Position numbers and translations under genes: made by a program
Assembly: GCF_002142215.1 (NCBI RefSeq)
Contig: NZ_NAST01000007.1
Span: 44,341 to 108,340, forward strand
Source of the DNA: Gilliamella sp. N-G2
GTDB lineage: Bacteria; Pseudomonadota; Gammaproteobacteria; Enterobacterales; Orbaceae
Direction: 5' to 3'
Length of the DNA stretch: 64,000 nucleotides
In this document: positions 40,623-49,313 of the stretch, one piece after another
Layout: each line of letters starts with the position of its first letter
How positions within the stretch are numbered: position 1 is the stretch's first letter
The notes under the pieces: model-generated
The model's input: the letters and a program-made list of their open reading frames with translations, nothing else
What the model was told of the DNA's origin: nothing
Database searches by the model: none

Positions 40623-41276
40623 ATGAATACTCAAACAACCATTAATAAAAGTTTTTGGTATGCCGATTGGTCATTCCCTATTCTTTGTGGATTACTCTCT
40701 GCTGGTATTTTCGCTGGAACGCATACTTTTTATGTATATGGGATTGGTGCTTTTAACGAAATAGCCTTTGTTGCAATGCTTAAATCAGGTATGACGACAG
40801 GCGATTATGGTGCAGTAGCCGCTTTTGGTGCTAGCTTTTTATTTGCACGTGTCATTGAGGGATCTCTGGTTGGGATACTTGATATTGGTGGTGCGTTACA
40901 AACAGGTATTGGTTTAGGTGTGCCAGCGTTGCTATTAGCTGGTGGCTATACATTGCCAATTGAAAACTTTTTGGTAGCGTTATTAACCGGCTTATTACTC
41001 GGTATGGTAATTGGTTTACTTATCATCCTTATTCGTAAATTTACGGTTAACAGTGGTGGTGGTTCAACCTTTGGCGCAGATGTCATGATGGGCGCGGGAA
41101 ATGCATCAGGTCGATTTCTTGGTCCAATGATTATTTTATCAGCTATGGTTGCATCTATTCCTATTGGTATCGGGTCATTGCTTGGTGCACTATTATTTTA
41201 TGTATGGAAAAAGCCTATTACTGGCGGTGCAATATTAGGTGCCATGATTTTTGGCGGTATCTTCCCAATTATATAA
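40623..41276 (+). CDS. DUF4310 membrane protein (putative transporter component)
   Basis: 217-residue inner-membrane protein with about six hydrophobic segments and many Gly-rich helix contacts (GGALQTGIGLGVPALLLAGG, GGAILGAMIFGGIFPI). A cytoplasmic-looking loop, VNSGGGSTFGADVMMGAGNASG, could bind substrate or a partner. It pairs with DUF4311 upstream and is followed by the deacetylase gene after 49 bases. The function of the family is unknown, but the cluster context points to uptake of the compound the next three enzymes process. Confidence 0.82.
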   Translation: MNTQTTINKSFWYADWSFPILCGLLSAGIFAGTHTFYVYGIGAFNEIAFVAMLKSGMTTGDYGAVAAFGASFLFARVIEGSLVGILDIGGALQTGIGLGVPALLLAGGYTLPIENFLVALLTGLLLGMVIGLLIILIRKFTVNSGGGSTFGADVMMGAGNASGRFLGPMIILSAMVASIPIGIGSLLGALLFYVWKKPITGGAILGAMIFGGIFPII

Positions 41277-41325
41277 TATTATGTTCCCTCTATCATGATT
41301 ATGATCGAGGGGATTGGATTAAATT

Positions 41326-42480
41326 ATGTATGATTTAATTATAAAAAATGCCAAACTCATTGATAATTCAATAACTGATATTGCCATTCAACAAGGCAAA
41401 ATTGTTGAAATTGGCAAAAATATAATCGCAACATCAAATCAAGTGTTGGATTTACAAAATCAACACTATATAAGTGCCGGCTGGATAGATTCCCATACTC
41501 ATTGCTTTGCTCACTCACCAATTTATTACGATGAACCCGATCTCATTGGTGTTAAAACTGGTGTGACGGCAGTGGTTGATGCTGGTAGTGTTGGCGCACT
41601 TGATGCGGACGAATTTTATGATTTAGCGATGCAGGCTAAAACTCATGTTTATTCTTTTTTAAATATCTCAAAAATTGGTTTAATAAGGCAGAGTGAGCTT
41701 GCTGATATGCAAGATATCGATGTATCGTTATTTGACCAAACTTTAGTTAAATATCCTAATTTTATTATTGGAATAAAAGTTAGGATGAGCCGTAGCGTTG
41801 TTGGCGAAAATGGTATTTTGCCGTTAATCAAAGCGAAAGAGATGCAGAAAAAGACGGGTTTGCCACTAATGATTCATGTAGGAAATAATCCGCCTGAACT
41901 TGATGAAATAGCAGATTTATTAACTAAAGGCGATATTATTACTCATTGTTTTAATGGTAAGCCAAACCAAATATTTGATAAGCAAAATAATCTGCGTGAT
42001 TCAATTAAACGTGCCATTGAACGTGGGGTAATTTTAGATATTGGTCATGGTGGTGAAAGTTTCAGTTTTGCGGTAGCTGAACGAGCTAAATGTTTAGATG
42101 TTTATCCAAACACTATCAGCTCTGATATATATTCTAAAAATCGATTGCAAGGTCCTGTATTTAACTTAGCAAATGTGATGAATAAATTTATCTGTCTAGG
42201 TTATAGCAAAACTAGAATTATTGATAGTGTCACTAGAAATGCGGCACAAATTTTGCATTTAAACAATAAAGGGGAAATAACCATTGGCTATGATGCCGAT
42301 TTGACTATTTTTGATATAAAACAGCAAACCGTCTCTTTAACTGATTCAGAAGGTGAAAAGAGGGAATGCCATGAACAGTTTGTTCCTTTAGCCGCTATCG
42401 TAACAAATACAACCAAAAAAGTTACACACATTGAAATAACACAAGAAGGTAGTAAAAATGAGCTCAGAATCTCAAACTGA
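41326..42480 (+). CDS. amidohydrolase/deacetylase family metallohydrolase (COG3964 type)
   Basis: 384-residue amidohydrolase-superfamily enzyme. The N-terminal metal motif is AGWIDSHTHCF with His57 and His59; IIGIKVRMSRS has a lysine that may be carbamylated. Further His lie in LMIHVGN and IITHCFN, and ISSDIYSKN carries the catalytic Asp. The family (EF_0837 type) resembles dihydroorotases. From memory, characterised COG3964 members deacetylate acetyl-(R)-mandelate and N-acetyl-D-amino acids. In this cluster it may remove an acyl group before the ammonia lyase acts. Its end overlaps the next gene by 23 bases. Confidence 0.85.
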   Translation: MYDLIIKNAKLIDNSITDIAIQQGKIVEIGKNIIATSNQVLDLQNQHYISAGWIDSHTHCFAHSPIYYDEPDLIGVKTGVTAVVDAGSVGALDADEFYDLAMQAKTHVYSFLNISKIGLIRQSELADMQDIDVSLFDQTLVKYPNFIIGIKVRMSRSVVGENGILPLIKAKEMQKKTGLPLMIHVGNNPPELDEIADLLTKGDIITHCFNGKPNQIFDKQNNLRDSIKRAIERGVILDIGHGGESFSFAVAERAKCLDVYPNTISSDIYSKNRLQGPVFNLANVMNKFICLGYSKTRIIDSVTRNAAQILHLNNKGEITIGYDADLTIFDIKQQTVSLTDSEGEKRECHEQFVPLAAIVTNTTKKVTHIEITQEGSKNELRISN

Positions 42481-43597
42481 AAAAGAAATATACAGTAAAT
42501 ACCACTTAAAAAAAGTGATTAATGCTTCGGGGCGAATGACTATTTTAGGTGTTTCAACTCCCAGAGCAGAAGTGGTTGATACTGTATCTCATGGATTAAA
42601 TGAATATTTTGAAATAAAAGATTTAGTTGATAAAACTGGTCAATACATTGCTAAATTACTCAATGTCGAAAACGCTGTAGTCGTATCATGTGCTTCTGCT
42701 GGCATTGCGCAAGCTGTCGCAGGTTTAATCGTTAAAGATGATCGTGATTTATTATTTAATTTACATAGTTCTGATAAATGGGTAGCAAGGGAAATTATTG
42801 TGCCAAAAGGACATAACGTAAATTTTGGCGCTCCTATTGGTACGATGGTCGCTTTAGGTGGTGGAATTGTAGTTGAAGCGGGTTATGCAAATGAGTGTAA
42901 ACCAGAGCATATTGAATCATTAATTAATTCTAATACCGCGGCTATTTTATATGTTAAATCACATCATTGTGTGCAAAAAAGTATGTTATCAGTTGCGCAA
43001 GCCGTAACAGTTGCTAAAAAATATAATATTCCATTAATTGTTGATGCCGCAGCGGAAGAGGATTTACAAACTTATTATCAACAAGGCGCTGATTTAGTTA
43101 TTTATAGTGGTGCAAAAGCAATTGAAGGGCCTACTAGTGGCTTAGTTATTGGCCGTCATCAAGCCATTGAATGGCTTAAACTTCAGTCTCAAGGTATTGG
43201 CCGGCCAATGAAGGTTGGTAAAGAAGGGATTTTAGGCCTAACTAAGGCAATTGAGTTATATATTAACGATCCTAAACAAGAAACTGGACAAGAAATGGTT
43301 GCCAAAATGACACCATTTATCGAAAAATTAAATTCTATTAATGGTATATCGGCAAAAGTTGTCTGGGATGGTGCTGGCCGAGATATTGCTCGTGCAGAAA
43401 TATCATTTGATGCAAAGGTTATTGGTAAAACAGCTGTTGAAATGATAGATCTGATGAAGCAAGGTGAGATTGCAGTCTATTTTCGGGAATATAAAGCCAA
43501 TGAAGGCAAAGTAGATGCAGATGTTCGCAGTGTAACGGCGGAACAGCTTGATATTGTCTATAACAAAATTATAAAAATTATCCAAGGAGTAAAATAA
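42458..43597 (+). CDS. DgaE-family PLP-dependent ammonia lyase (SelA-like fold)
   Basis: 379-residue PLP enzyme of the family that includes Salmonella DgaE, D-glucosaminate-6-phosphate ammonia lyase. Seen are VINASGRMTILGVSTP at the N-terminus, VVSCASAGIAQAVAGL, PLIVDAAAEEDL, and YSGAKAIEGPTSGLVIG with the likely Schiff-base Lys220. The expected product is a 2-keto-3-deoxy acid plus ammonia, which suits the aldolase encoded next. AGAAGG precedes the ATG inside the end of the deacetylase gene; its stop shares one base with the next ATG (TAATG). Substrate is inferred. Confidence 0.85.
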   Translation: MSSESQTEKEIYSKYHLKKVINASGRMTILGVSTPRAEVVDTVSHGLNEYFEIKDLVDKTGQYIAKLLNVENAVVVSCASAGIAQAVAGLIVKDDRDLLFNLHSSDKWVAREIIVPKGHNVNFGAPIGTMVALGGGIVVEAGYANECKPEHIESLINSNTAAILYVKSHHCVQKSMLSVAQAVTVAKKYNIPLIVDAAAEEDLQTYYQQGADLVIYSGAKAIEGPTSGLVIGRHQAIEWLKLQSQGIGRPMKVGKEGILGLTKAIELYINDPKQETGQEMVAKMTPFIEKLNSINGISAKVVWDGAGRDIARAEISFDAKVIGKTAVEMIDLMKQGEIAVYFREYKANEGKVDADVRSVTAEQLDIVYNKIIKIIQGVK

Positions 43598-44337
43598 TGC
43601 AATTGACACCAAATTATTTTAACGATCGTGTTTGTTTAAACGTATTAGCCAATTCAATTGATAACGCTAGTTCTATTTATGAAGCGGCACAAACTTATGT
43701 TGTTGTTGGGGTGTTATCTAAAAATTATCCAGATAATCAGCAAGCAATAGCAGATATGAAAAAATATGCGTTAGCCATTGATAATGCTATTTCAGTTGGT
43801 CTTGGTGCGGGTGATCCTAATCAATCTACTATGGTGTCAGAAATATCTGCAGTTCTACAGCCTCAACATGTTAATCAAGTTTTTACTGGGGTGGCAACAA
43901 GTCGTGCTTTATTAGGACAAAAAGAAACGGTAATCAATGGTCTTGTATCACCAACCGGTAAAGTAGGCTTAGTTAATATTGCCACAGGACCAATAAGCTC
44001 AAAATCACCCGCTGCAATCGTGCCGGTTGAAACCGCAATTGCTTTATTAAAAGATATGGGGGGAAGCTCAATTAAATATTTCCCTATGGGAGGGTTAAAA
44101 CATATTGATGAATATGAGTATGTGGCTAAATGTTGTGCTGAACATGATTTCTATCTAGAACCTACTGGTGGTATAGATTTAGATAATTATGAGACCATTT
44201 TAAAAATTGCTTTAAATGCCGGTGTGAAAAAAGTTATTCCACATATTTATACCTCAATTATTGATAAAGCAACTGGGGCGACAAGAACTGAAGATGTTAA
44301 ACAACTATTAGCGATTACGCAAAAGTTAGCAGGATGA
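43597..44337 (+). CDS. DgaF-like 2-dehydro-3-deoxy-6-phosphogluconate aldolase family protein
   Basis: 246-residue TIM-barrel aldolase (EF_0839/DgaF type). SIKYFPMGGLKHIDEY places a Schiff-base candidate at Lys160, in the position of the KDPG aldolase VKxFPA lysine. LEPTGGIDLDNY resembles the phosphate-binding end of the barrel. Cleavage of a 2-keto-3-deoxy-6-phospho sugar acid to pyruvate and glyceraldehyde-3-phosphate is predicted. It is coupled to the DgaE-like gene by a 1-base overlap and lies 3 bases before the regulator gene. Confidence 0.85.
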   Translation: MQLTPNYFNDRVCLNVLANSIDNASSIYEAAQTYVVVGVLSKNYPDNQQAIADMKKYALAIDNAISVGLGAGDPNQSTMVSEISAVLQPQHVNQVFTGVATSRALLGQKETVINGLVSPTGKVGLVNIATGPISSKSPAAIVPVETAIALLKDMGGSSIKYFPMGGLKHIDEYEYVAKCCAEHDFYLEPTGGIDLDNYETILKIALNAGVKKVIPHIYTSIIDKATGATRTEDVKQLLAITQKLAG

Positions 44338-44340
44338 GTA

Positions 44341-46260
44341 ATGGCATCTAATTTGCTATTCCCGTATCAACGATTAGCGTATATTTTTGATACGATAAAA
44401 AACGAATTGCTACCTCAAAAAGAGTTAGCAAATCGTTTTTCAGTATCAATAAGAACTATTCGTTCTGATATTGTTGCTCTTAACGATGTATTACACACCT
44501 ATGGCGCTCAAGTTGATTATGTTAAAAACGTTGGTTATCACCTTGTCATATCCGATCCTAATTTGTATGCAACCATACCGATTGTTCAGCAAATAGAAAG
44601 GGTTCCTCGGACTAATAAAGAACGAGTTTCCGCCTTATTGATTGCGTTTTTAACACAATCAAAATCGGTAAAATTGGATGATATTGCTGGTGAGTGGTTT
44701 TTGAGTCGTAATACATTACAAAATGATGTTATCGAAGTTAAACAATATTTAGATAAATATCATTTATCTCTCGATAATCGTCCTTATTCGGGTATGCGAT
44801 TAGTTGGTGAGGAGTCGGCTATTCGAGCGTGTTTAACTGATATATTATGGCAAAACCATATCACAGGGGACACTATCAATGTTAATCGATTAATTCAGGC
44901 AATATTATCTGATATTGATTTAGATTATCTGGAAAATGTACTACAAAATCAGTTTGAACGTTTTGAATTAAAATTAACTTCGGAAGGGCAAGGATATTTG
45001 CTCTATTGTTGTGCCGTTTCAATCACCAGAATTACGCAAGGGCATGAATTAGTAGAATATCAAGTCGATAATATTGATTCGACAGTTATTGGTGCGGCAC
45101 GTGAAGTTTCTGAAGGCTTCTCCTATTTTTTAGGTAGTACCCTTTCTGATGCTGAATTCAACTATTTATGTGTGCAAATCATGTCGCGTACTATTATGCA
45201 ATCACCTAATCAAGCCAAAAGTTTAGAGTTATTTGAACATATCTTATCTTATATCAATGATTCTTATCACTATAATTTGAAACAAGATATGAAGCTACGT
45301 CAAGATATGTTAATTCATATTTCATCGTTGCTATCTCGCATAAAATATCAAATTCATACATCTAATCCGTTATTACATGAAATTAAACAATATTATCCTT
45401 TTGCTTATGATATTACTTTATCGGCATTAGCGAATATTCCTAAGTTTACTGATGTGAAAATGACTGAAGACGAAATCAGCTATTTAGCAATTCATATAGG
45501 GGTAGCATTAGAACGCAATTATAGTGCAGGATATGAAAGATTAGTGCAAATTTTATTAGTCAGTGAATTGGGTAACGCTACTTTGCGTATGATTGAATCA
45601 AAAATTAAACGCGATTTTCCTCATATTTTAATTAATCGAACGATTTCGTATAGAGAATATGAACAGTTAACGCATATTGAAGAAGATTTTGTGGTATCGA
45701 CGGTTCGCTTAAACGAAAAAGATAAGCAAATAGTGAAAATAGCGCCATTTCCAACGCCTTATCAACTAGAACAATTAGGGCGTTTATCAATGGTTGATCG
45801 CACTATGCCATATATTATTGAGCGTTTTTTTAATGAAAAATTTTTCCTAATTATTGACAAACCGATGACACAAAGCGAACTATTCCAGATAGTTTGTCAA
45901 CGACTGGAAAAATTTGGATATGTGGGACAGGACTTTTATCCATCGGTAGTAGAACGAGAAAGTATTGTATCGACTTTAATCGGTGAAAATATTGCTATTC
46001 CTCATTCAGTTGGGTTGTTGGCTAAAAAGACAGTGGTTACCACTATTTTGGCTCCTCAAGGTATTGAATGGAATAAAAATGAAATTGCGCATGTTATTTT
46101 CTTATTAGCAATTAGCAAAGATGAATACGAAGATGCGATGCGAATTTATAACTTAGTCGTCAATTTTGTTAAAGAGAGATCAACTAAGAGGTTGTTAAAT
46201 AGTCGTAATTTTGATGATTTTCAAGCTATTGTAAAAGATAGTTTTGGGCGTTTATCGTAA
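44341..46260 (+). CDS. PRD- and EIIA-containing transcription regulator (BglG/MtlR type)
   Basis: 639-residue multidomain regulator. Two N-terminal HTH segments (QKELANRFSVSIRTIRSDI and LDDIAGEWFLSRNTLQNDV) precede two PRDs, the second with EISYLAIHIGVALER (His385). An EIIB-like domain follows from about 400; its expected phosphocysteine position is Ser408 in ILLVSELGNATL. The C-terminal EIIA(Fru/Mtl)-like domain keeps the active-site His555 in IAIPHS. The architecture is that of DNA-binding MtlR/ManR activators controlled by PTS phosphorylation, not RNA-binding BglG antiterminators. It presumably activates its own operon; the target site is unknown. Confidence 0.88.
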   Translation: MASNLLFPYQRLAYIFDTIKNELLPQKELANRFSVSIRTIRSDIVALNDVLHTYGAQVDYVKNVGYHLVISDPNLYATIPIVQQIERVPRTNKERVSALLIAFLTQSKSVKLDDIAGEWFLSRNTLQNDVIEVKQYLDKYHLSLDNRPYSGMRLVGEESAIRACLTDILWQNHITGDTINVNRLIQAILSDIDLDYLENVLQNQFERFELKLTSEGQGYLLYCCAVSITRITQGHELVEYQVDNIDSTVIGAAREVSEGFSYFLGSTLSDAEFNYLCVQIMSRTIMQSPNQAKSLELFEHILSYINDSYHYNLKQDMKLRQDMLIHISSLLSRIKYQIHTSNPLLHEIKQYYPFAYDITLSALANIPKFTDVKMTEDEISYLAIHIGVALERNYSAGYERLVQILLVSELGNATLRMIESKIKRDFPHILINRTISYREYEQLTHIEEDFVVSTVRLNEKDKQIVKIAPFPTPYQLEQLGRLSMVDRTMPYIIERFFNEKFFLIIDKPMTQSELFQIVCQRLEKFGYVGQDFYPSVVERESIVSTLIGENIAIPHSVGLLAKKTVVTTILAPQGIEWNKNEIAHVIFLLAISKDEYEDAMRIYNLVVNFVKERSTKRLLNSRNFDDFQAIVKDSFGRLS

Positions 46261-46340
46261 TAAACTTGAGTTAATTTGCAATTAAGAAAGGGATTCAACT
46301 AAGCGAGTAACACAAGTTATTTAGCGATTAAATAAATAAC

Positions 46341-46380
46341 AATTTTGAGCGCTAAAAAAAACTGTTCCTCAAAATTTTCT
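46341..46380 (+). terminator. weak dyad after the regulator gene
   Basis: AATTTTGAG / CTCAAAATT, 9-bp stem with an 18-base A-rich loop, followed by TTCTGTT. The only terminator candidate for the nine-gene operon in the 297-base gap before yceD. Confidence 0.35.
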
Positions 46381-46460
46381 GTTAAGAAATAAGTAAAATA
46401 ATAATTATAAATATTTAAGAAATAATCAACAATTAAAACAAATTATCATGTGCTTGCCCA

Positions 46461-46489
46461 TTGACGAAATGGTGATTTAAAGGTATTAT
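46461..46489 (+). promoter_or_regulatory. strong promoter of the yceD-rpmF-plsX-fab operon
   Basis: TTGACG (46461-46466), exact 17-base spacer, TATTAT (46484-46489), followed by a GC-rich GCGCGCC discriminator typical of stringently controlled promoters. It lies about 70 bases before yceD. Confidence 0.8.
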
Positions 46490-46557
46490 GCGCGCCTTAT
46501 GGCTTTGTGTGGTTTTTAGCTGCACTTAATAATTTTTAAGGTAGGCATGCATATCTT

Positions 46558-47067
46558 ATGCAAAATAAATTACCATTAACAATTGACCCAATCAAAGCAG
46601 CACAAAAAAGACTTGATTATGTTGGATATTATCCAGCAAAAAGTGCAACAAGGATTGAAAGTCCAAAAAGTGATATCGAATGTCATTTGTCTTTTGATTT
46701 TGATGAGCAAAGACTTTGCGTTATCACCATTGATGCAAAAATGACGCTAGAACAAATTTGTCAGCGTTGTTTTAAACCTTTTATCACTGAAGTTCATGTG
46801 ATGAATAAATTTAGTCCTGTTAAGAGCGATGCTCAAGCAGAGACATTACCGGAACATTATGAACCCGTTTTAGTTAACGAGTTTGGTGAAGTAGATATAT
46901 TAGCGTTAATTGAGGACGAAATTATTCTCTCATTACCAATTGCGCCGGTGCATGATAGTAAACACTGCGAAGTGTCAGAGGCAGATATGGTGTTTGGTGA
47001 AATTCCTGCTGAGAATGAAAAACCAAATCCATTTGCAATTTTAGTTAGTTTAAAGAATAAGGGGTAA
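46558..47067 (+). CDS. yceD: YceD, 23S rRNA accumulation protein (DUF177)
   Basis: 169-residue DUF177 protein always encoded just before rpmF in proteobacteria. Visible features include [17 protein letters not shown] at the start, a CxxC pair in [12 protein letters not shown], an acidic [19 protein letters not shown] segment and the C-terminal [10 protein letters not shown]. In E. coli it affects 23S rRNA levels; the exact role is unclear. It heads the fatty-acid operon, 4 bases before rpmF. Confidence 0.92.
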   Translation: MQNKLPLTIDPIKAAQKRLDYVGYYPAKSATRIESPKSDIECHLSFDFDEQRLCVITIDAKMTLEQICQRCFKPFITEVHVMNKFSPVKSDAQAETLPEHYEPVLVNEFGEVDILALIEDEIILSLPIAPVHDSKHCEVSEADMVFGEIPAENEKPNPFAILVSLKNKG

Positions 47068-47071
47068 ATCC

Positions 47072-47239
47072 ATGGCTGTTCAACAGAATCGTAAAACTCG
47101 TGCAAAACGTGGTATGCGTCGTTCTCATGATGCATTAACTGTTGCTAATATCTCAGTTGATGAATCAGGTAAAACTCATTTACGTCATCACGTAACCGCT
47201 GATGGTTATTATCGCGGCCGAAAAGTGATTTCTAAATAA
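47072..47239 (+). CDS. rpmF: 50S ribosomal protein bL32
   Basis: 55-residue protein: [20 protein letters not shown] at the N-terminus and [17 protein letters not shown] at the end, the bL32 signature (E. coli 57 residues). A GGGG ribosome site lies just upstream, in the end of yceD. Its placement between yceD and plsX links ribosome and lipid synthesis as in other gammaproteobacteria. This copy lacks the zinc-binding cysteines found in some bL32 proteins, as the E. coli one does. Confidence 0.97.
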   Translation: MAVQQNRKTRAKRGMRRSHDALTVANISVDESGKTHLRHHVTADGYYRGRKVISK

Positions 47240-47272
47240 TTAATTAGTAATTAGAAATCTTCAGGTGACATT

Positions 47273-48319
47273 TTGGATAATCTAACCATTGCGTTAGATG
47301 CTATGAGCGGGGACTTTGGTCCTCGTATTGTTGTTCCTGCTGCAATTCAAGCATTACATCATTATCCTAATCTTTCTATCTTTCTTGTTGGTGACACAAA
47401 GGAAGTTAGATTTTTTTTATCTAAAGAAAATACCAAGCTAGTTACCCAGTACCAAGAAACTGGTCGCTTGATGGTAACAGAATCAACATCTATCATTACT
47501 AATGATATGAAACCTTCTTATGCGATTAGGCATAGTCAAGGCTCCTCAATGAGAATTGCATTAGAGTTAGTAAAAAGCAATAAAGCTCAGGCTTGTGTCA
47601 GTGCTGGTAATACCGGTGCGCTGATGGGACTTTCTAAGTTATTATTGCATTCATTAACTGGCATCGATCGACCGGCGTTAGTTGCAACTATTCCTGCTTT
47701 GAATAATCAAAACACAGTCGTGCTTGATTTAGGGGCTAATGCAGAATGCGATAGTGATATGTTAGTGCAATTTGCCATAATGGGCGAAATTTTAGCAAAG
47801 TCAGTGCTGCACATTGAAAATCCGCGGGTTGCCTTGCTTAATATTGGTGAAGAAGATATTAAGGGATTAGATAAAATTCGTGCTGCTGCGTCTATTTTGA
47901 AAGCCAATGATCAAATTAATTATATCGGTTATTTAGAAGGTAACGAGTTGTTAACTGGTAAAACCGATGTGCTTGTTTGTGATGGTTTTGTGGGTAATGT
48001 GACGTTAAAAACCGTAGAAGGACTAATCAAAATTTTTATGTCATCATTCAAAATGCTGTTAGGGCATAATTCATTAATTATGAAATTGTTGAGTAAGTGG
48101 CTGCAACGAAAAATAGTAAAAAATTTTGGTTATTTAGACCCTGGACGATATAATGGGGCTTGTTTACTTGGACTTCAAAGTATTGTGATTAAAAGTCACG
48201 GTAGTGCCAATCAAAAATCTTTTTTTGCAGCAATTGAACAAGCTATTTTAGCTATCGAAACCAATATACCTGAGAAGATTGCCAACAGTCTTTCTTCCGC
48301 ACTACCTAAGAGCGAATAA
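47273..48319 (+). CDS. plsX: acyl-ACP:phosphate acyltransferase PlsX
   Basis: Makes acyl-phosphate from acyl-ACP for phospholipid synthesis. The 348 residues include TIALDAMSGDFGP, ACVSAGNTGALMGL, VLDLGANAECD, NYIGYLEGNELLTG and DVLVCDGFVGNVTLK. The start is a TTG at 47273 with CAGGTGA upstream; no in-frame ATG lies near the conserved N-terminus. It follows rpmF by 33 bases and is 4 bases before fabH. Confidence 0.96.
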   Translation: MDNLTIALDAMSGDFGPRIVVPAAIQALHHYPNLSIFLVGDTKEVRFFLSKENTKLVTQYQETGRLMVTESTSIITNDMKPSYAIRHSQGSSMRIALELVKSNKAQACVSAGNTGALMGLSKLLLHSLTGIDRPALVATIPALNNQNTVVLDLGANAECDSDMLVQFAIMGEILAKSVLHIENPRVALLNIGEEDIKGLDKIRAAASILKANDQINYIGYLEGNELLTGKTDVLVCDGFVGNVTLKTVEGLIKIFMSSFKMLLGHNSLIMKLLSKWLQRKIVKNFGYLDPGRYNGACLLGLQSIVIKSHGSANQKSFFAAIEQAILAIETNIPEKIANSLSSALPKSE

Positions 48320-48323
48320 TTAG

Positions 48324-49277
48324 ATGTATACAAAGATATTAGGAACAGGAAGTTACCTTCCAAAACAAATAAGAACCAATGCCGATCTTGAAAAGATGGT
48401 GGATACTAGTGACGAGTGGATAACAACTCGTACTGGTATTAAAGAGAGACGTATTGCCGCACCCGATGAAACCGTTACGAGTATGGCTTATGAAGCAGCG
48501 ATTAACGCGATTGAAATGGCTGATATTGATAAACAAGAAATTGGTTTAATTATTGTTGCAACAGCCACATCGGTTAATGCTTTTCCTAGTTCAGCTACTG
48601 AATTACAAGCTAAATTGGAACTGGGAGATGTAATTGCATTTGATGTATCGGCAGCTTGTTCAGGATTTATCTATGCGCTAGATATTGCTGATAAATATGT
48701 AAAAAGTGGCGCAATTAAATATGCCTTAGTTGTTGGCTCCGATATGTTAACTCGTGGTGTTGATCCAAATGATCGCGGCACAATTATTATTTTTGGTGAT
48801 GGTGCGGGCGCGGTTGTGGTCGGTGCTTCTCAAGAACCTGGGATTATTGCTTCTCATCTTCATGCAAATGGTCGTTATGGTGAATTGTTAAAATATCCCT
48901 ATGTCGATCGTCGTTCACTAAATGATCCTGTCTATATGACAATGCATGGTAATGAAGTATTCAAAATTGCGGTCAAAGAACTTTCAAATTTAGTCGATGA
49001 ACTTTTGAACGAAAATGCCTTTAAAAAATCAGATTTAGATTGGTTAGTTCCTCATCAAGCTAATTTACGTATTATTTCAGCAACGGCTAAACGCCTTGAT
49101 ATGGATATGAGTAAGGTTATTGTGACGCTTGATAAACAAGGCAATACTTCTGCCGCTTCCGTGCCTTGTGCTTTAGATACTGGGGTACGAGATGGCCGTA
49201 TTAAGCGAGGGCAATTAATTTTATTAGAAGCTTTCGGTGGTGGTTTTGTTTGGGGCTCGGCACTCGTTAAATTTTAA
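48324..49277 (+). CDS. fabH: 3-oxoacyl-ACP synthase III
   Basis: Condenses acetyl-CoA with malonyl-ACP to start fatty-acid synthesis. The 317 residues equal the E. coli length. The catalytic triad is visible: Cys112 in [11 protein letters not shown], His in [11 protein letters not shown], and Asn in [12 protein letters not shown]. The start [12 protein letters not shown] and EWITTRTGI are typical. It is tightly linked to plsX and fabD. Confidence 0.97.
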   Translation: MYTKILGTGSYLPKQIRTNADLEKMVDTSDEWITTRTGIKERRIAAPDETVTSMAYEAAINAIEMADIDKQEIGLIIVATATSVNAFPSSATELQAKLELGDVIAFDVSAACSGFIYALDIADKYVKSGAIKYALVVGSDMLTRGVDPNDRGTIIIFGDGAGAVVVGASQEPGIIASHLHANGRYGELLKYPYVDRRSLNDPVYMTMHGNEVFKIAVKELSNLVDELLNENAFKKSDLDWLVPHQANLRIISATAKRLDMDMSKVIVTLDKQGNTSAASVPCALDTGVRDGRIKRGQLILLEAFGGGFVWGSALVKF

Positions 49278-49313
49278 TTTATAACTTATTTTAGGTAATC
49301 AAGGATTTCAAAA

